A stretch of DNA of 7,898 nucleotides from CAVRTJ01 sp046704825 (GCA_046704825.1 JBJKRE010000226.1:1-7898), one strand, 5' to 3'. Counted from the first letter of the stretch, positions 1 through 6,535 are shown. Notes: a model not told the origin generated them from the letters alone. Program-made: numbers and translations.

Positions 1-17
1 ATGGTCCTGTCTCTTCT

Positions 18-26
18 ATTATATCA
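18..26 (-). promoter_or_regulatory. Extended -10 promoter element pointing left
   Basis: Read on the minus strand, these nine bases are TGATATAAT, a perfect TGn-TATAAT extended -10 element for a housekeeping sigma factor. No good -35 hexamer sits at the normal distance (TAATTG is the best at 17 bases), but extended -10 promoters often do not need one. Transcription would start near base 11 and run left out of the window, into the presumed island. The surrounding AT-richness raises the chance of a random match. Confidence 0.33.
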
Positions 27-96
27 TATTTATAAACATACAATTACGACAACCAGTGGCTGATCCCATGGTTTCTCAATCTGTTTCGATCTCGAC

Positions 97-125
97 AAAA
101 AAAGTGCCCCCCAAAATGGGGGGCA
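97..125 (-). terminator. Rho-independent terminator for leftward transcripts
   Basis: A perfect 8-base-pair stem (TGCCCCCC / GGGGGGCA) closes a five-base loop at 113-117. On the minus strand it is followed after two bases by a run of seven T (complement of 97-103). Stem and U-tract together form a textbook intrinsic terminator. On the plus strand no T run follows, so it acts in one direction only. No clear gene lies between it and the tRNA fragment. It is the first convincing terminator downstream of the minus-strand gene series ending at 427, so it may end read-through from that operon, or it may belong to a lost island gene. Confidence 0.75.
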
Positions 126-141
126 GCGGAGGGGTAATCGG

Positions 142-160
142 AGTGTTAGAAAAGTGTTAG
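142..160. repeat. Short direct repeat near the attachment site
   Basis: The octamer AGTGTTAG occurs at 142-149 and again at 153-160, separated by AAA, giving an 11-base period (about one helical turn). Direct repeats of this size flank the core sites of many tyrosine integrases as arm-type binding sites, and these lie about 130 bases from the tRNA-derived core. That role is only a suggestion. In AT-rich DNA a pair of octamers can arise by chance. Confidence 0.28.
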
Positions 161-289
161 TTGTGAGGTTGAATAAAACGCCTTATCTCCAAGATTTTCC
201 ACTATTGAAAGGGGCCAAGGTAAGGCTTTTCTCTTGTACTTTCAGCCAACTACCTCCATTAATTAGACATCCTATTTTTAACTAGTCAT

Positions 290-337
290 TGCCTTACAAG
301 CAGGATGTCACTGGTTCAAACCCGGTACCGCCCACCA
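290..337 (+). pseudogene. 3' fragment of tRNA-Val (TAC), probable attachment-site remnant
   Basis: Bases 290-337 match the 3' part of a valine tRNA gene. The anticodon loop CTTACAA is at 293-299 (anticodon TAC at 295-297), and the 3' anticodon stem GCAGG at 300-304. Then come the variable region, a T-arm ACTGG-TTCAAAC-CCGGT at 309-325, the 3' acceptor strand ACCGCCC at 327-333 after the T-arm boundary, discriminator A and the encoded CCA ending at 337. The 5' half is missing: no GGGCGGT acceptor strand or D-arm lies upstream, and the bases before 290 no longer pair fully with the anticodon stem (ATTGC where CCTGC is expected). It therefore cannot fold as a tRNA by itself. Tyrosine integrases that cross over in the anticodon loop leave exactly such a 3' fragment at the far end of the element. 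The intact tRNA-Val should lie at the other end, to the left. Confidence 0.86.
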
Positions 338-386
338 GCCTTTTCTTCCATCCTCACATACGGCACACTCCGCCGCCTGCTCGGGG

Positions 387-412
387 GCCCGGGAGGAATT
401 TGCGCCCCGGGC
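387..412 (-). terminator. GC-rich hairpin just after the AEC gene
   Basis: An inverted repeat GCCCGGG / CCCGGGC with a 12-base loop lies about 15 bases beyond the stop codon of the minus-strand AEC gene. It has no T run on the minus strand, so it is not a canonical intrinsic terminator. It could stabilise the 3' end of the message or assist termination. Apart from this hairpin, bases 338-426 hold nothing recognisable. Confidence 0.25.
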
Positions 413-426
413 GTGCCCGCGACACG

Positions 427-1377
427 TCAGGACAGAAGCAGAATGATCATGATCATGGTGAAAATAGAGGAGATGAAGGTCGCGAACACCAGGATCGACG
501 TCAATTCCGCGTCGCATCCGTAGCGGCGGGCGAACACCGCCGTCATGGCGGCCGTCGGCATCGAAGCCTCCATGGTCAGTATGTTGCGCCAGAGGCTCTG
601 AAAGGAAAGGAGATCCGAAAACCACGATACCAGAACGGGCTGGGCCACGAGCTTGAGCAGGCAGGCCAGAAAGACTATGGGGAGCACCTTGCGAAAATCC
701 CTGAAGTGGATCATGACACCGATGGTCATGGTGACCAGAAAGGTGTTGGCTCCTGCCAGGATGGCCAGGGCACGGTAGCACGCCTGGACCAGCCAGAAGC
801 CCTGCGGAAGGGACATCATGGATACGGCGACGCCGAGGCAGAGCGAGATGAATATGGGCGAGTAGAAGAACTTCGCGATCTCCCTCCGCCTCTGTCCCGG
901 CCTCGAGGCCTCGGATCCGAAGTTGATGGCGATGAAGACACCGACCGTGAACAGAACAAGCCCGACCCCGAGCTCGCTCACAATGGCAGCGTCGGCCAGC
1001 GCTTTCACGTTTCCTTCATAGACCGATTTCACGACGGCATAGCCCAGGAAGGCTGAGCTTCCGAACGTGGAGGCGAGGATCAGCGCGCCCTTCTGGGGCC
1101 TGGACAGCCTGAGAGCGACGCTCACACCCCAGGCCAGGAGCGCACAGGTGAGTTCCGCCGAGATCATCCCCATGGCCAGTAGAAGTTGATCGGGCGTGAA
1201 CCGGTGGCTGGAGAGTGCGGTGAAAATCAGCGCCGGCAAGGTCACGTGGGTAATGAGGCCGGCGAGAACGCCTCCGTGTTCGTCCCTGAGAACACCGGCT
1301 TCCCGAAGCCCCATCCCCAGAAAAATAAGCCCCACGAGAATTGTGATGGACAGGGCGACGTCCTGGGAAAAACTCAC
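427..1377 (-). CDS. AEC-family (auxin efflux carrier-like) transporter
   Basis: This 316-residue integral membrane protein has about ten hydrophobic segments, near residues 7-23, 37-56, 65-89, 97-119, 128-152, 170-188, 198-222, 231-253, 264-283 and 293-315. This is the usual length and layout of the AEC family, whose bacterial members export or exchange small organic acids and amino-acid-like compounds across the inner membrane. Family signatures visible are HVTLPALIF (residues 44-52) and the late MPTAAMTAVFARRYG region (273-287). The substrate cannot be read from sequence. The start is GTG, preceded by a purine-rich AGAGGGGGAGG stretch; the GTG two bases earlier runs straight into a stop. 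The gene is the last of the minus-strand series, 58 bases after thiS, and is probably cotranscribed with it. Confidence 0.9.
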   Translation of the reverse strand: MSFSQDVALSITILVGLIFLGMGLREAGVLRDEHGGVLAGLITHVTLPALIFTALSSHRFTPDQLLLAMGMISAELTCALLAWGVSVALRLSRPQKGALILASTFGSSAFLGYAVVKSVYEGNVKALADAAIVSELGVGLVLFTVGVFIAINFGSEASRPGQRRREIAKFFYSPIFISLCLGVAVSMMSLPQGFWLVQACYRALAILAGANTFLVTMTIGVMIHFRDFRKVLPIVFLACLLKLVAQPVLVSWFSDLLSFQSLWRNILTMEASMPTAAMTAVFARRYGCDAELTSILVFATFISSIFTMIMIILLLS

Positions 1378-1435
1378 ACCTCCCCCTCTTGGCCGGTGCC
1401 ACCGCAGAATGGCGCGGGATGATCAGACCGCGGCC

Positions 1436-1636
1436 TCACCCTCCGCCGACGAACTGCACGATCTCCAGGCGGTCACCCTCGGCCAGCGGCGTACCCTCGT
1501 ACTCGGCCTTCGGCACTATCCGGCCGTTTCGCTCGACGGCCACGCGCTCCACGGCAAGGCCGAACGAGGCCAGCAGGGCGGCGATCGTCGCACCCTGGGG
1601 CACGTCCCGTTCCTCACCGTTGATCCTGACGTTCAT
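1436..1636 (-). CDS. thiS: ThiS/MoaD-type sulfur-carrier protein
   Basis: This 66-residue protein has the ubiquitin-like ThiS pattern: an MNVRINGEE start, VAVERNGRIVP in the middle, GDRLEIVQFV near the end and a C-terminal Gly-Gly-Gly. In ThiS the terminal glycine is adenylated by ThiF-type enzymes and turned into a thiocarboxylate that gives sulfur to the thiazole of thiamin. NG-x-IVP with a VGGG tail is more typical of ThiS than of MoaD. The start is set by GGAGG eight bases upstream and by homology. The ATG overlaps the TGA of the preceding gene (ATGA), which implies translational coupling. No thiG, thiF or thiH is visible nearby, so its partners must be encoded elsewhere, or it serves another sulfur-transfer reaction. 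Confidence 0.86.
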   Translation of the reverse strand: MNVRINGEERDVPQGATIAALLASFGLAVERVAVERNGRIVPKAEYEGTPLAEGDRLEIVQFVGGG

Positions 1637-2280
1637 GCGGGGGTCCTCCGGGTGACCAGGGCCTTGACGTGGAACTCCCCCTTCGGGTGGTTCACCGTGA
1701 GCAGGACGGCCGCGCTGCCTTCGCCCGCGGGAAGTTGGAACGCCGCCGAGCACAGGCCCGAAACATCCGTCTTTCCCTTGAAGAGCTCCGCCTGCTCCCC
1801 GTCCGAACTGGCCATCTGGACCGAGACCTCGGCACCTTCGACCGGCGTCCGGGTGATGTCGCTCGTGGCCCGCACCCGGTACCACCCCCTCTCGCCGAAA
1901 ACGAAGGGGGACTGGTCCAGGATCTCCACCGCCAGCTTTTCCCCTTCGCTTTCGCTCGTCAGGTACTCGAGGATGACCTCGTCCAGGCTCTTGGAGGTTA
2001 TGATGCCCTCGCCGAAGGGGGGTTCTTTCTCCTTGGAGAACTTGCCCAGGCGTATGTCCACCACGATGCGCTTGTGCTGCTGTTCCAGAAGCGCCGCGAC
2101 CTTCGCCTCGTCGTACCCGCCGTTCATGAGGTCCTGGTAGGACGTCCGCTTGGAGGCCAGGATTTCCCCGCCGACGTAGATGAGCGTCTCGATCATCGGG
2201 TGGTTCTTCCCACGGTCCTCGGTCTGGACGTGGTAGACGGTACCCTTGTACGTGACATCCTGGTTGAACCCGGTAATCAT
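1633..2280 (-). CDS. Conserved protein of unknown function with Ig-like C-terminal half
   Basis: This 215-residue protein has no signal peptide or membrane segment, so it is probably cytoplasmic. The N-terminal part (residues 1-80) has a compact pattern: MITGFNQDV, VYHVQTEDRG, TLIYVGGEIL and SKRTSYQDL. I recall this type from conserved hypothetical proteins of Acidobacteriota and deltaproteobacteria, with no known function. Residues 118-210 look like a beta-sandwich: VEGAEVSV (147-154), then KTDVSG (170-175) and alternating hydrophobic strands, as in carboxypeptidase-regulatory or bacterial Ig-like folds. ATG at 2280 was preferred over a TTG 36 bases upstream because the MITGF start fits the family as remembered and GAGGG precedes it. 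It follows tnaA by 66 bases and ends in an ATGA overlap with thiS. Confidence 0.86.
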   Translation of the reverse strand: MITGFNQDVTYKGTVYHVQTEDRGKNHPMIETLIYVGGEILASKRTSYQDLMNGGYDEAKVAALLEQQHKRIVVDIRLGKFSKEKEPPFGEGIITSKSLDEVILEYLTSESEGEKLAVEILDQSPFVFGERGWYRVRATSDITRTPVEGAEVSVQMASSDGEQAELFKGKTDVSGLCSAAFQLPAGEGSAAVLLTVNHPKGEFHVKALVTRRTPA

Positions 2281-2346
2281 GCGCCCTCTAGCTCCATCTG
2301 GAACCACATTACCCAAAAGCGCCCGCCCACCACAAGTGCGCGCCGG

Positions 2347-3720
2347 TCAGCCCAGCGGCTCCAGGGTCGCCGTGAAGTGGCGCAGGAAGGGTGCCTCCTC
2401 CACGATGCGGTAGCCCCTGCAGGCGGACGCGTTGCCAGCGATGGCCCCGGCCACTTCGGCCACGTACCCCAGGTGGTTGTCCGTGTAGACCCGCCTCGGT
2501 ATGGCCAGGCGCACCAGCTCCATGGACGCCGCCTGGAAGCTTCCGTCCTCGCCGGTCTTTCCGAACATCAGGGACCCGATCTCCACGCCCCGCACGCCGC
2601 CCTCCTGGTAGAGGGCCACGGTCAGGCTCTGGGCCGGGAACTGCTCGGCGGGGATGTGCGGCAGGATGGCGCGGGCGTCCAGGTAGACGGCGTGGCCGCC
2701 CACGGGCTCCAGGATAGGCACGCCGCGGGACTTCAAAGCCTCGCCCAGCCGCTGGGTCTGGCCGATCCTGGCCTTGAGGTAGGCCTCGTCCTGGACCTCC
2801 TCGAACCCGGTGGCCAGAGCCTCCAGGTCGCGCCCCGTCAGTCCGCCGTAGGTGGGGAAGCCCTCCTTCAGGATGAGCATGTTCTTCAGGCGGCCCGCCA
2901 GGGTGCCGTCCCTGAGGGCCACGAAGCCGCCGATGTTGCCCAGGCCGTCCTTCTTTGCGCTCATGGTGGCCCCGTCCGCGCACTCGAACATGGCCCTCAC
3001 GATCTCGGGGATGCTCATGTCCCTGCAGGCCTCTTCGCGCGTCTTGATGAAGTAGGCGTTCTCGGCGAACCGGCAGCAGTCCAGGAAGAAGGGCACACCG
3101 TGGCGCCGGCAGACCGCCGACACGCCCCGGATGTTCTCGAGCGAGACCGGCTGGCCGCCGCCCGTGTTGTTCGTGATGGTCAGCATGCAGAGCGGGACCT
3201 TCTCACGCCCCAGTTCCTTGAGGACGGACTCCAGCCTTTCGAGGTCCATGTTTCCCTTGAAGGGGTGGATGGCGTGGATGTCCCGCCCCTCGGGAACGAC
3301 CAGGTCCCGGGCTTCGGCACCGAAGAACTCGATGTTGGCGCGGGTGGTGTCGAAGTGGTTGTTGCTGGGGATCACCAGTCCCGGCCGGGAGATTTCCGAG
3401 AAGAGGAGGTTCTCCGCCGCCCTGCCCTGGTGGGTGGGCAGAACGTGTTCCATGCCCGTTATGCCCTTGACGGCGTCGTAGAAGCGGAACCAGGAGCGGG
3501 CCTGCGCGTAGGACTCGTCGCCCCGCATGAGCGAAGCCCACTGCCGGTCGCTCATGGCCCCCGTACCGGAGTCCGTCAGGAGGTCCACGAAGACCGCCTC
3601 CGCCGGCACTTTGAACAGGTTGTATCCGGCTCTCTTGAGGTGCGCCTCCCGCTCTTCCCGGTCGGGAAGGCGGATCGGTTCGACCATTTTTATCCGGTAC
3701 GGCTCTGGCCAGTGCTGCAT
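2347..3720 (-). CDS. tnaA: Tryptophanase (tryptophan indole-lyase)
   Basis: This 457-residue PLP beta-eliminating lyase would split L-tryptophan into indole, pyruvate and ammonia in the cytoplasm. Seen in the sequence: phosphate-binding QGR at 98-100, Asn185, Asp214 (pyridine nitrogen) and Arg217, catalytic PLP lysine 257 in MSAKKD, substrate-carboxylate Arg404, and the potassium-site residues Gly52, Glu69 and Asn262. Numbering falls on that of Citrobacter tyrosine phenol-lyase as I recall it, but the specificity positions are of the tryptophanase kind: Asp124 (Thr in phenol-lyase), Ile381 (Arg) and His448 (Phe). Phenol-lyase activity is therefore unlikely. ATG at 3720 was chosen because MQHWPEPYRI aligns with the E. 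coli start region. A TTG lies four codons upstream. The start lies inside the open uvrA frame, and no tnaC-type leader or tnaB permease is present. Cys215-Cys216 beside the PLP aspartate is unusual. Confidence 0.93.
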   Translation of the reverse strand: MQHWPEPYRIKMVEPIRLPDREEREAHLKRAGYNLFKVPAEAVFVDLLTDSGTGAMSDRQWASLMRGDESYAQARSWFRFYDAVKGITGMEHVLPTHQGRAAENLLFSEISRPGLVIPSNNHFDTTRANIEFFGAEARDLVVPEGRDIHAIHPFKGNMDLERLESVLKELGREKVPLCMLTITNNTGGGQPVSLENIRGVSAVCRRHGVPFFLDCCRFAENAYFIKTREEACRDMSIPEIVRAMFECADGATMSAKKDGLGNIGGFVALRDGTLAGRLKNMLILKEGFPTYGGLTGRDLEALATGFEEVQDEAYLKARIGQTQRLGEALKSRGVPILEPVGGHAVYLDARAILPHIPAEQFPAQSLTVALYQEGGVRGVEIGSLMFGKTGEDGSFQAASMELVRLAIPRRVYTDNHLGYVAEVAGAIAGNASACRGYRIVEEAPFLRHFTATLEPLG

Positions 3721-6535
3721 GAGATCCCCCAAATATCTTCTTCAGGTAATAGCCCGTGGGCGAATCGGGTTCCTGCGCCACCTGCTCAGGCGTGCCGGCG
3801 GCGATCAGCTGTCCGCCCTCATCGCCGCCTTCGGGCCCCAGTTCGAGCACGAAGTCGGCGCACTTGATGACGTCCAGGTTGTGCTCGATGACGACGATGG
3901 TGTTCCCCGCGTCCACGAGCCGCTGCAGGACGTCCAGTAAGTATCTCACATCCTCGAAGTGGAGACCCGTGGTGGGCTCGTCCAGCACGTAGAGCGTGTT
4001 GCCCGTGGCCCTGCGCGACAGCTCCCTCGCGAGCTTGATCCGCTGCGCCTCCCCACCCGAGAGCGTGGTGGCGCGCTGGCCCAGCCGGATGTAGCCGAGA
4101 CCGACGTCCTGGAGCGTCTGCAGCTTCCTCTGCACCAGCGGGACCTTTTCGAAGAACTCCAGGGCCTCGCTCACGGTCATGTCCAGCACGTCCGCGATGG
4201 TCTTTCCCTTGTACCGGACCTCCAGGGTCTCACGGTTGTAGCGCTTGCCCTTGCACGTGTCGCACGTCACGTAGACGTCCGGCAGGAAGTGCATGGTGAT
4301 CTGGAGCACGCCGTCGCCCTGGCAGGCCTCGCACCGGCCGCCCTTCACGTTGAAAGAGAACCGGCCGGGCTTGTAGCCGCGGGCCCTCGATTCTGGGACG
4401 CTCGAGAAGAGCTCCCGGATGTAGGTGAACACGCCCGTGTAGGTGGCCGGGTTGGACCGCGGGGTCCGCCCGATGGGCGCCTGGTCGATCTCGATCACCT
4501 TGTCGAGCCGCTCCCACCCCTCGATGTCCGCGTGCCGGCCGGGGCGCTCCATGCTGTGGTAGATCTTGCGCATGAGCCCCTTGTAAAGGATCTCGTGTAC
4601 CAGCGTGGACTTGCCTGATCCCGACACGCCCGCCACGACGGTCATCACGCCCATGGGTACGGAGACGTCAATGCCCTTCAGGTTGTTCTCCGCGGCCCCC
4701 CTTATCCGGATGGACCGGCTGAAGGGCTTCCGGGCCCCCGGTACGGGGATGGAGCGCCGCCCCGAGAGGTAGGCGCCCGTGACGGACCTCGACGCGCGGC
4801 AGAGGTCATCCACCGTGCCCTGGGCCACGACCTCGCCGCCCTGCGCGCCGGCCCCGGGGCCCAGGTCGACGACGTGGTCCGCCGTCCGCATGGTCTCCTC
4901 GTCGTGCTCCACCACCACGACGGTGTTGCCCAGGTCGCGCATGGCCATCAGGGTGTTGAGCAGGCGGCGGTTGTCGCGCTGGTGGAGGCCGATGGACGGC
5001 TCGTCCAGGACGTAGAGGACACCCGTGAGCTGGCTCCCCACCTGCGTGGCGAGCCGGATGCGCTGGCTCTCGCCGCCCGACAGCGTCGTGGCGCTCCGGG
5101 ACAGGGTCAGGTAGCCCAGTCCAACGTTTTCCAGAAACGCCAGCCGGTTGCGAATCTCCTTGAGCACCATCCGCGCGATCTCCCGGTCCCTCGGCGACAG
5201 GTCGAAGGCGTCCAGTACGCGCTGGGCCTCCCGAACGGAGCGCTCCGTGAAGGTGGCGATGTTGTCCCCGCCGATCCTCACGGACAGGGCCTCCGGCTTG
5301 AGCCGCTGCCCGGCGCACTCGGGACAGACGGTGGTGGACATGTAGGCTTCGATCTCGGCCCTGGACGCGTCGGACTTGGTCTCCTTGTACCGCCGCATGA
5401 GGCTGGGGATGACGCCCTCGAAGGCGTGTTCGAACTGGTACCGGCTGCGCTGGCGCTTGACGTCGTAGGCGATCTTCCGGCCGTTGCTGCCGAACAGGAT
5501 GACCTGGCGGGCCTCGGTCGGCAGCTTGCCGAAGGGCGTGGAGAGCGAAAAGCCCATGTCCCGCGCTAGGCCCTGGAGCATCTCCCGGTACCAGAAGCCC
5601 CCCTCCACGGGCCAGGGGGCGATGGCGCCGTGCGAAATCGACAGGCCCGGATTGGGCACGATCTTGGCCGGGTCCAGCTCCATCTTGACCCCCAGGCCGG
5701 AGCATGCCTCGCACGCCCCGTGCGGGCTGTTGAAGCTGAACAGGCGGGGCTCCAGCTCTGGGATGGCGGTTCCGCAGGTGGGGCACGACAGCCGCTCGGA
5801 AAAGAGCTGGTCCGATTCGTCGGACAGCCTGTGGACGACCATGAGCCCCTCGCCCTTCTGGAGCGAGAGTTCGACGGACTCGGTGAGCCGCCCCCGTATG
5901 CCGGGCTTCACCACGAGCCTGTCCACCACCACGTCGATGTTGTGAGCCTTGTAGCGATCGAGCTGGAGGCTCTCCTGGAGGTCCACGACCTTCCCGTTGA
6001 CCCGCGCCCTGACGAACCCGTCCCGGAGCAGGTCTGACAGGAGCTTGCGGTACTCGCCCTTGCGGCCCCTCACCACCGGCGCCATCACGTAGATGCGCTC
6101 TCCTTCCGGGAGCGTCATGACCTGGTCCACCATCTGCTGAACCGTCTGGCTCTCGATCGGCTTGCCGCAGGAGGGGCAGTGCGGCTTGCCCACCCGGGCG
6201 AAGAGCACGCGCAGGTAGTCGTAGATCTCCGTCACCGTCCCCACGGTGGACCTCGGGTTGTGAGACTGGGACTTCTGTTCGATGGAGATGGCCGGCGAAA
6301 GCCCTTCAATGGCGTCCACGTCGGGCTTTTCCATGAGGTCCAGAAACTGTCGGGCGTAGGCAGAGAGCGACTCGACGTACCGGCGCTGGCCTTCGGCGTA
6401 GAGGGTGTCGAACGCCAGGGAAGACTTCCCGGATCCTGAGAGGCCCGTGATCACCACGAGCCTGTTCTTGGGCAGGACCACGTCGAGGTACTTCAGGTTG
6501 TGTTCCCGGGCTCCTTTTATGCGGATGGAATCCAT
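3203..6535 (-). CDS. uvrA: Excinuclease ABC subunit A, with an abnormal out-of-frame 3' extension
   Basis: UvrA is the damage-recognising ATPase of nucleotide excision repair. As a dimer it loads UvrB onto lesions. Two ABC ATPase halves are complete. The first Walker A is GLSGSGKS at 31-38, with signature LSGGE at 485-489 and a following LDEPS. The second Walker A is GVSGSGKS at 636-643, with LSGGE at 825-829 and LDEPT. Zinc cysteines lie at 251/254/275/278 and 735/738/758/761, with a further C-x-x-C at 120/123. AAGGAG nine bases before ATG 6535 sets the start. Family similarity ends at about residue 935 (YYLKKIF, base 3731), close to E. coli UvrA's 940 residues. The frame then stays open for 175 more codons, overlapping tnaA out of frame. 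This tail is rich in Gly, Arg, Pro and His, as shadow frames of GC-rich genes are, and is probably not a natural domain. An extra base in the G5 run at 3726-3730 would end uvrA at a TAA at 3690-3692. Confidence 0.95.
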   Translation of the reverse strand: MDSIRIKGAREHNLKYLDVVLPKNRLVVITGLSGSGKSSLAFDTLYAEGQRRYVESLSAYARQFLDLMEKPDVDAIEGLSPAISIEQKSQSHNPRSTVGTVTEIYDYLRVLFARVGKPHCPSCGKPIESQTVQQMVDQVMTLPEGERIYVMAPVVRGRKGEYRKLLSDLLRDGFVRARVNGKVVDLQESLQLDRYKAHNIDVVVDRLVVKPGIRGRLTESVELSLQKGEGLMVVHRLSDESDQLFSERLSCPTCGTAIPELEPRLFSFNSPHGACEACSGLGVKMELDPAKIVPNPGLSISHGAIAPWPVEGGFWYREMLQGLARDMGFSLSTPFGKLPTEARQVILFGSNGRKIAYDVKRQRSRYQFEHAFEGVIPSLMRRYKETKSDASRAEIEAYMSTTVCPECAGQRLKPEALSVRIGGDNIATFTERSVREAQRVLDAFDLSPRDREIARMVLKEIRNRLAFLENVGLGYLTLSRSATTLSGGESQRIRLATQVGSQLTGVLYVLDEPSIGLHQRDNRRLLNTLMAMRDLGNTVVVVEHDEETMRTADHVVDLGPGAGAQGGEVVAQGTVDDLCRASRSVTGAYLSGRRSIPVPGARKPFSRSIRIRGAAENNLKGIDVSVPMGVMTVVAGVSGSGKSTLVHEILYKGLMRKIYHSMERPGRHADIEGWERLDKVIEIDQAPIGRTPRSNPATYTGVFTYIRELFSSVPESRARGYKPGRFSFNVKGGRCEACQGDGVLQITMHFLPDVYVTCDTCKGKRYNRETLEVRYKGKTIADVLDMTVSEALEFFEKVPLVQRKLQTLQDVGLGYIRLGQRATTLSGGEAQRIKLARELSRRATGNTLYVLDEPTTGLHFEDVRYLLDVLQRLVDAGNTIVVIEHNLDVIKCADFVLELGPEGGDEGGQLIAAGTPEQVAQEPDSPTGYYLKKIFGGSHAALARAVPDKNGRTDPPSRPGRAGGAPQESRIQPVQSAGGGGLRGPPDGLRYGGHERPAVGFAHAGRRVLRAGPLLVPLLRRRQGHNGHGTRSAHPPGQGGGEPPLLGNLPAGTGDPQQQPLRHHPRQHRVLRCRSPGPGRSRGAGHPRHPPLQGKHGPRKAGVRPQGTGA
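3725..3730 (-). promoter_or_regulatory. Ribosome binding site of tnaA inside the uvrA frame
   Basis: GGGGGA precedes the tnaA ATG at 3720 by four bases and supports that start over the TTG at 3732, which would lie at or upstream of it. The same five-G run is the last place where uvrA still matches its family. It is therefore both a plausible Shine-Dalgarno core and a plausible slippage or miscount site. Confidence 0.4.

Larger units (their letters stand above)
1..289. mobile_element. AT-rich probable edge of an integrated element (no gene seen)
   Basis: This stretch is clearly richer in A and T than the GC-rich chromosome that follows, and it ends exactly where a 5'-truncated tRNA-Val begins. 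That junction is the usual boundary of a genomic island or prophage inserted at a tRNA 3' end. No frame encodes a recognisable protein: the longest open stretches are short, lack family resemblance and mostly lack a ribosome binding site. It does hold a leftward extended -10 promoter, a strong leftward terminator and an 8-base direct repeat. The body of the element, including any integrase, would lie to the left, outside the window. The mobile origin is inferred from composition and the tRNA fragment. A contig misjoin is the main alternative. Confidence 0.42.

Noticed and set aside
1..63. Plus-strand frame starting with ATG at base 1 and ending in TGA after 20 codons
   Set aside because: It could be the tail of a gene from the left, but the residues match nothing I know and all three frames are similarly open. 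There is no basis for a call.
146..241. Small minus-strand frame before the terminator, including an 18-codon GTG frame starting VENLGDKAF
   Set aside because: The frame has no ATG after its upstream TGA, no ribosome binding site and no family resemblance. It is too short to support.
308..781. Minus-strand open frame of 157 codons ending in WWAVPGLNQ
   Set aside because: It is a shadow of the AEC gene that runs on into the antisense of the tRNA-Val fragment. Endings such as WWAVPGLNQ are a common false product of reading tRNA T-arm and acceptor sequence backwards.
1669..3867. Very long plus-strand open frame (732 codons) opposite tnaA and uvrA
   Set aside because: It is antisense to several clearly conserved genes and has the His/Arg/Gly-rich composition of a shadow frame in GC-rich DNA.
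4806..5786. Second minus-strand frame of 326 codons inside uvrA
   Set aside because: It is a shifted reading of uvrA. The uvrA frame carries the zinc cysteines and signature motifs, while this one is low-complexity.
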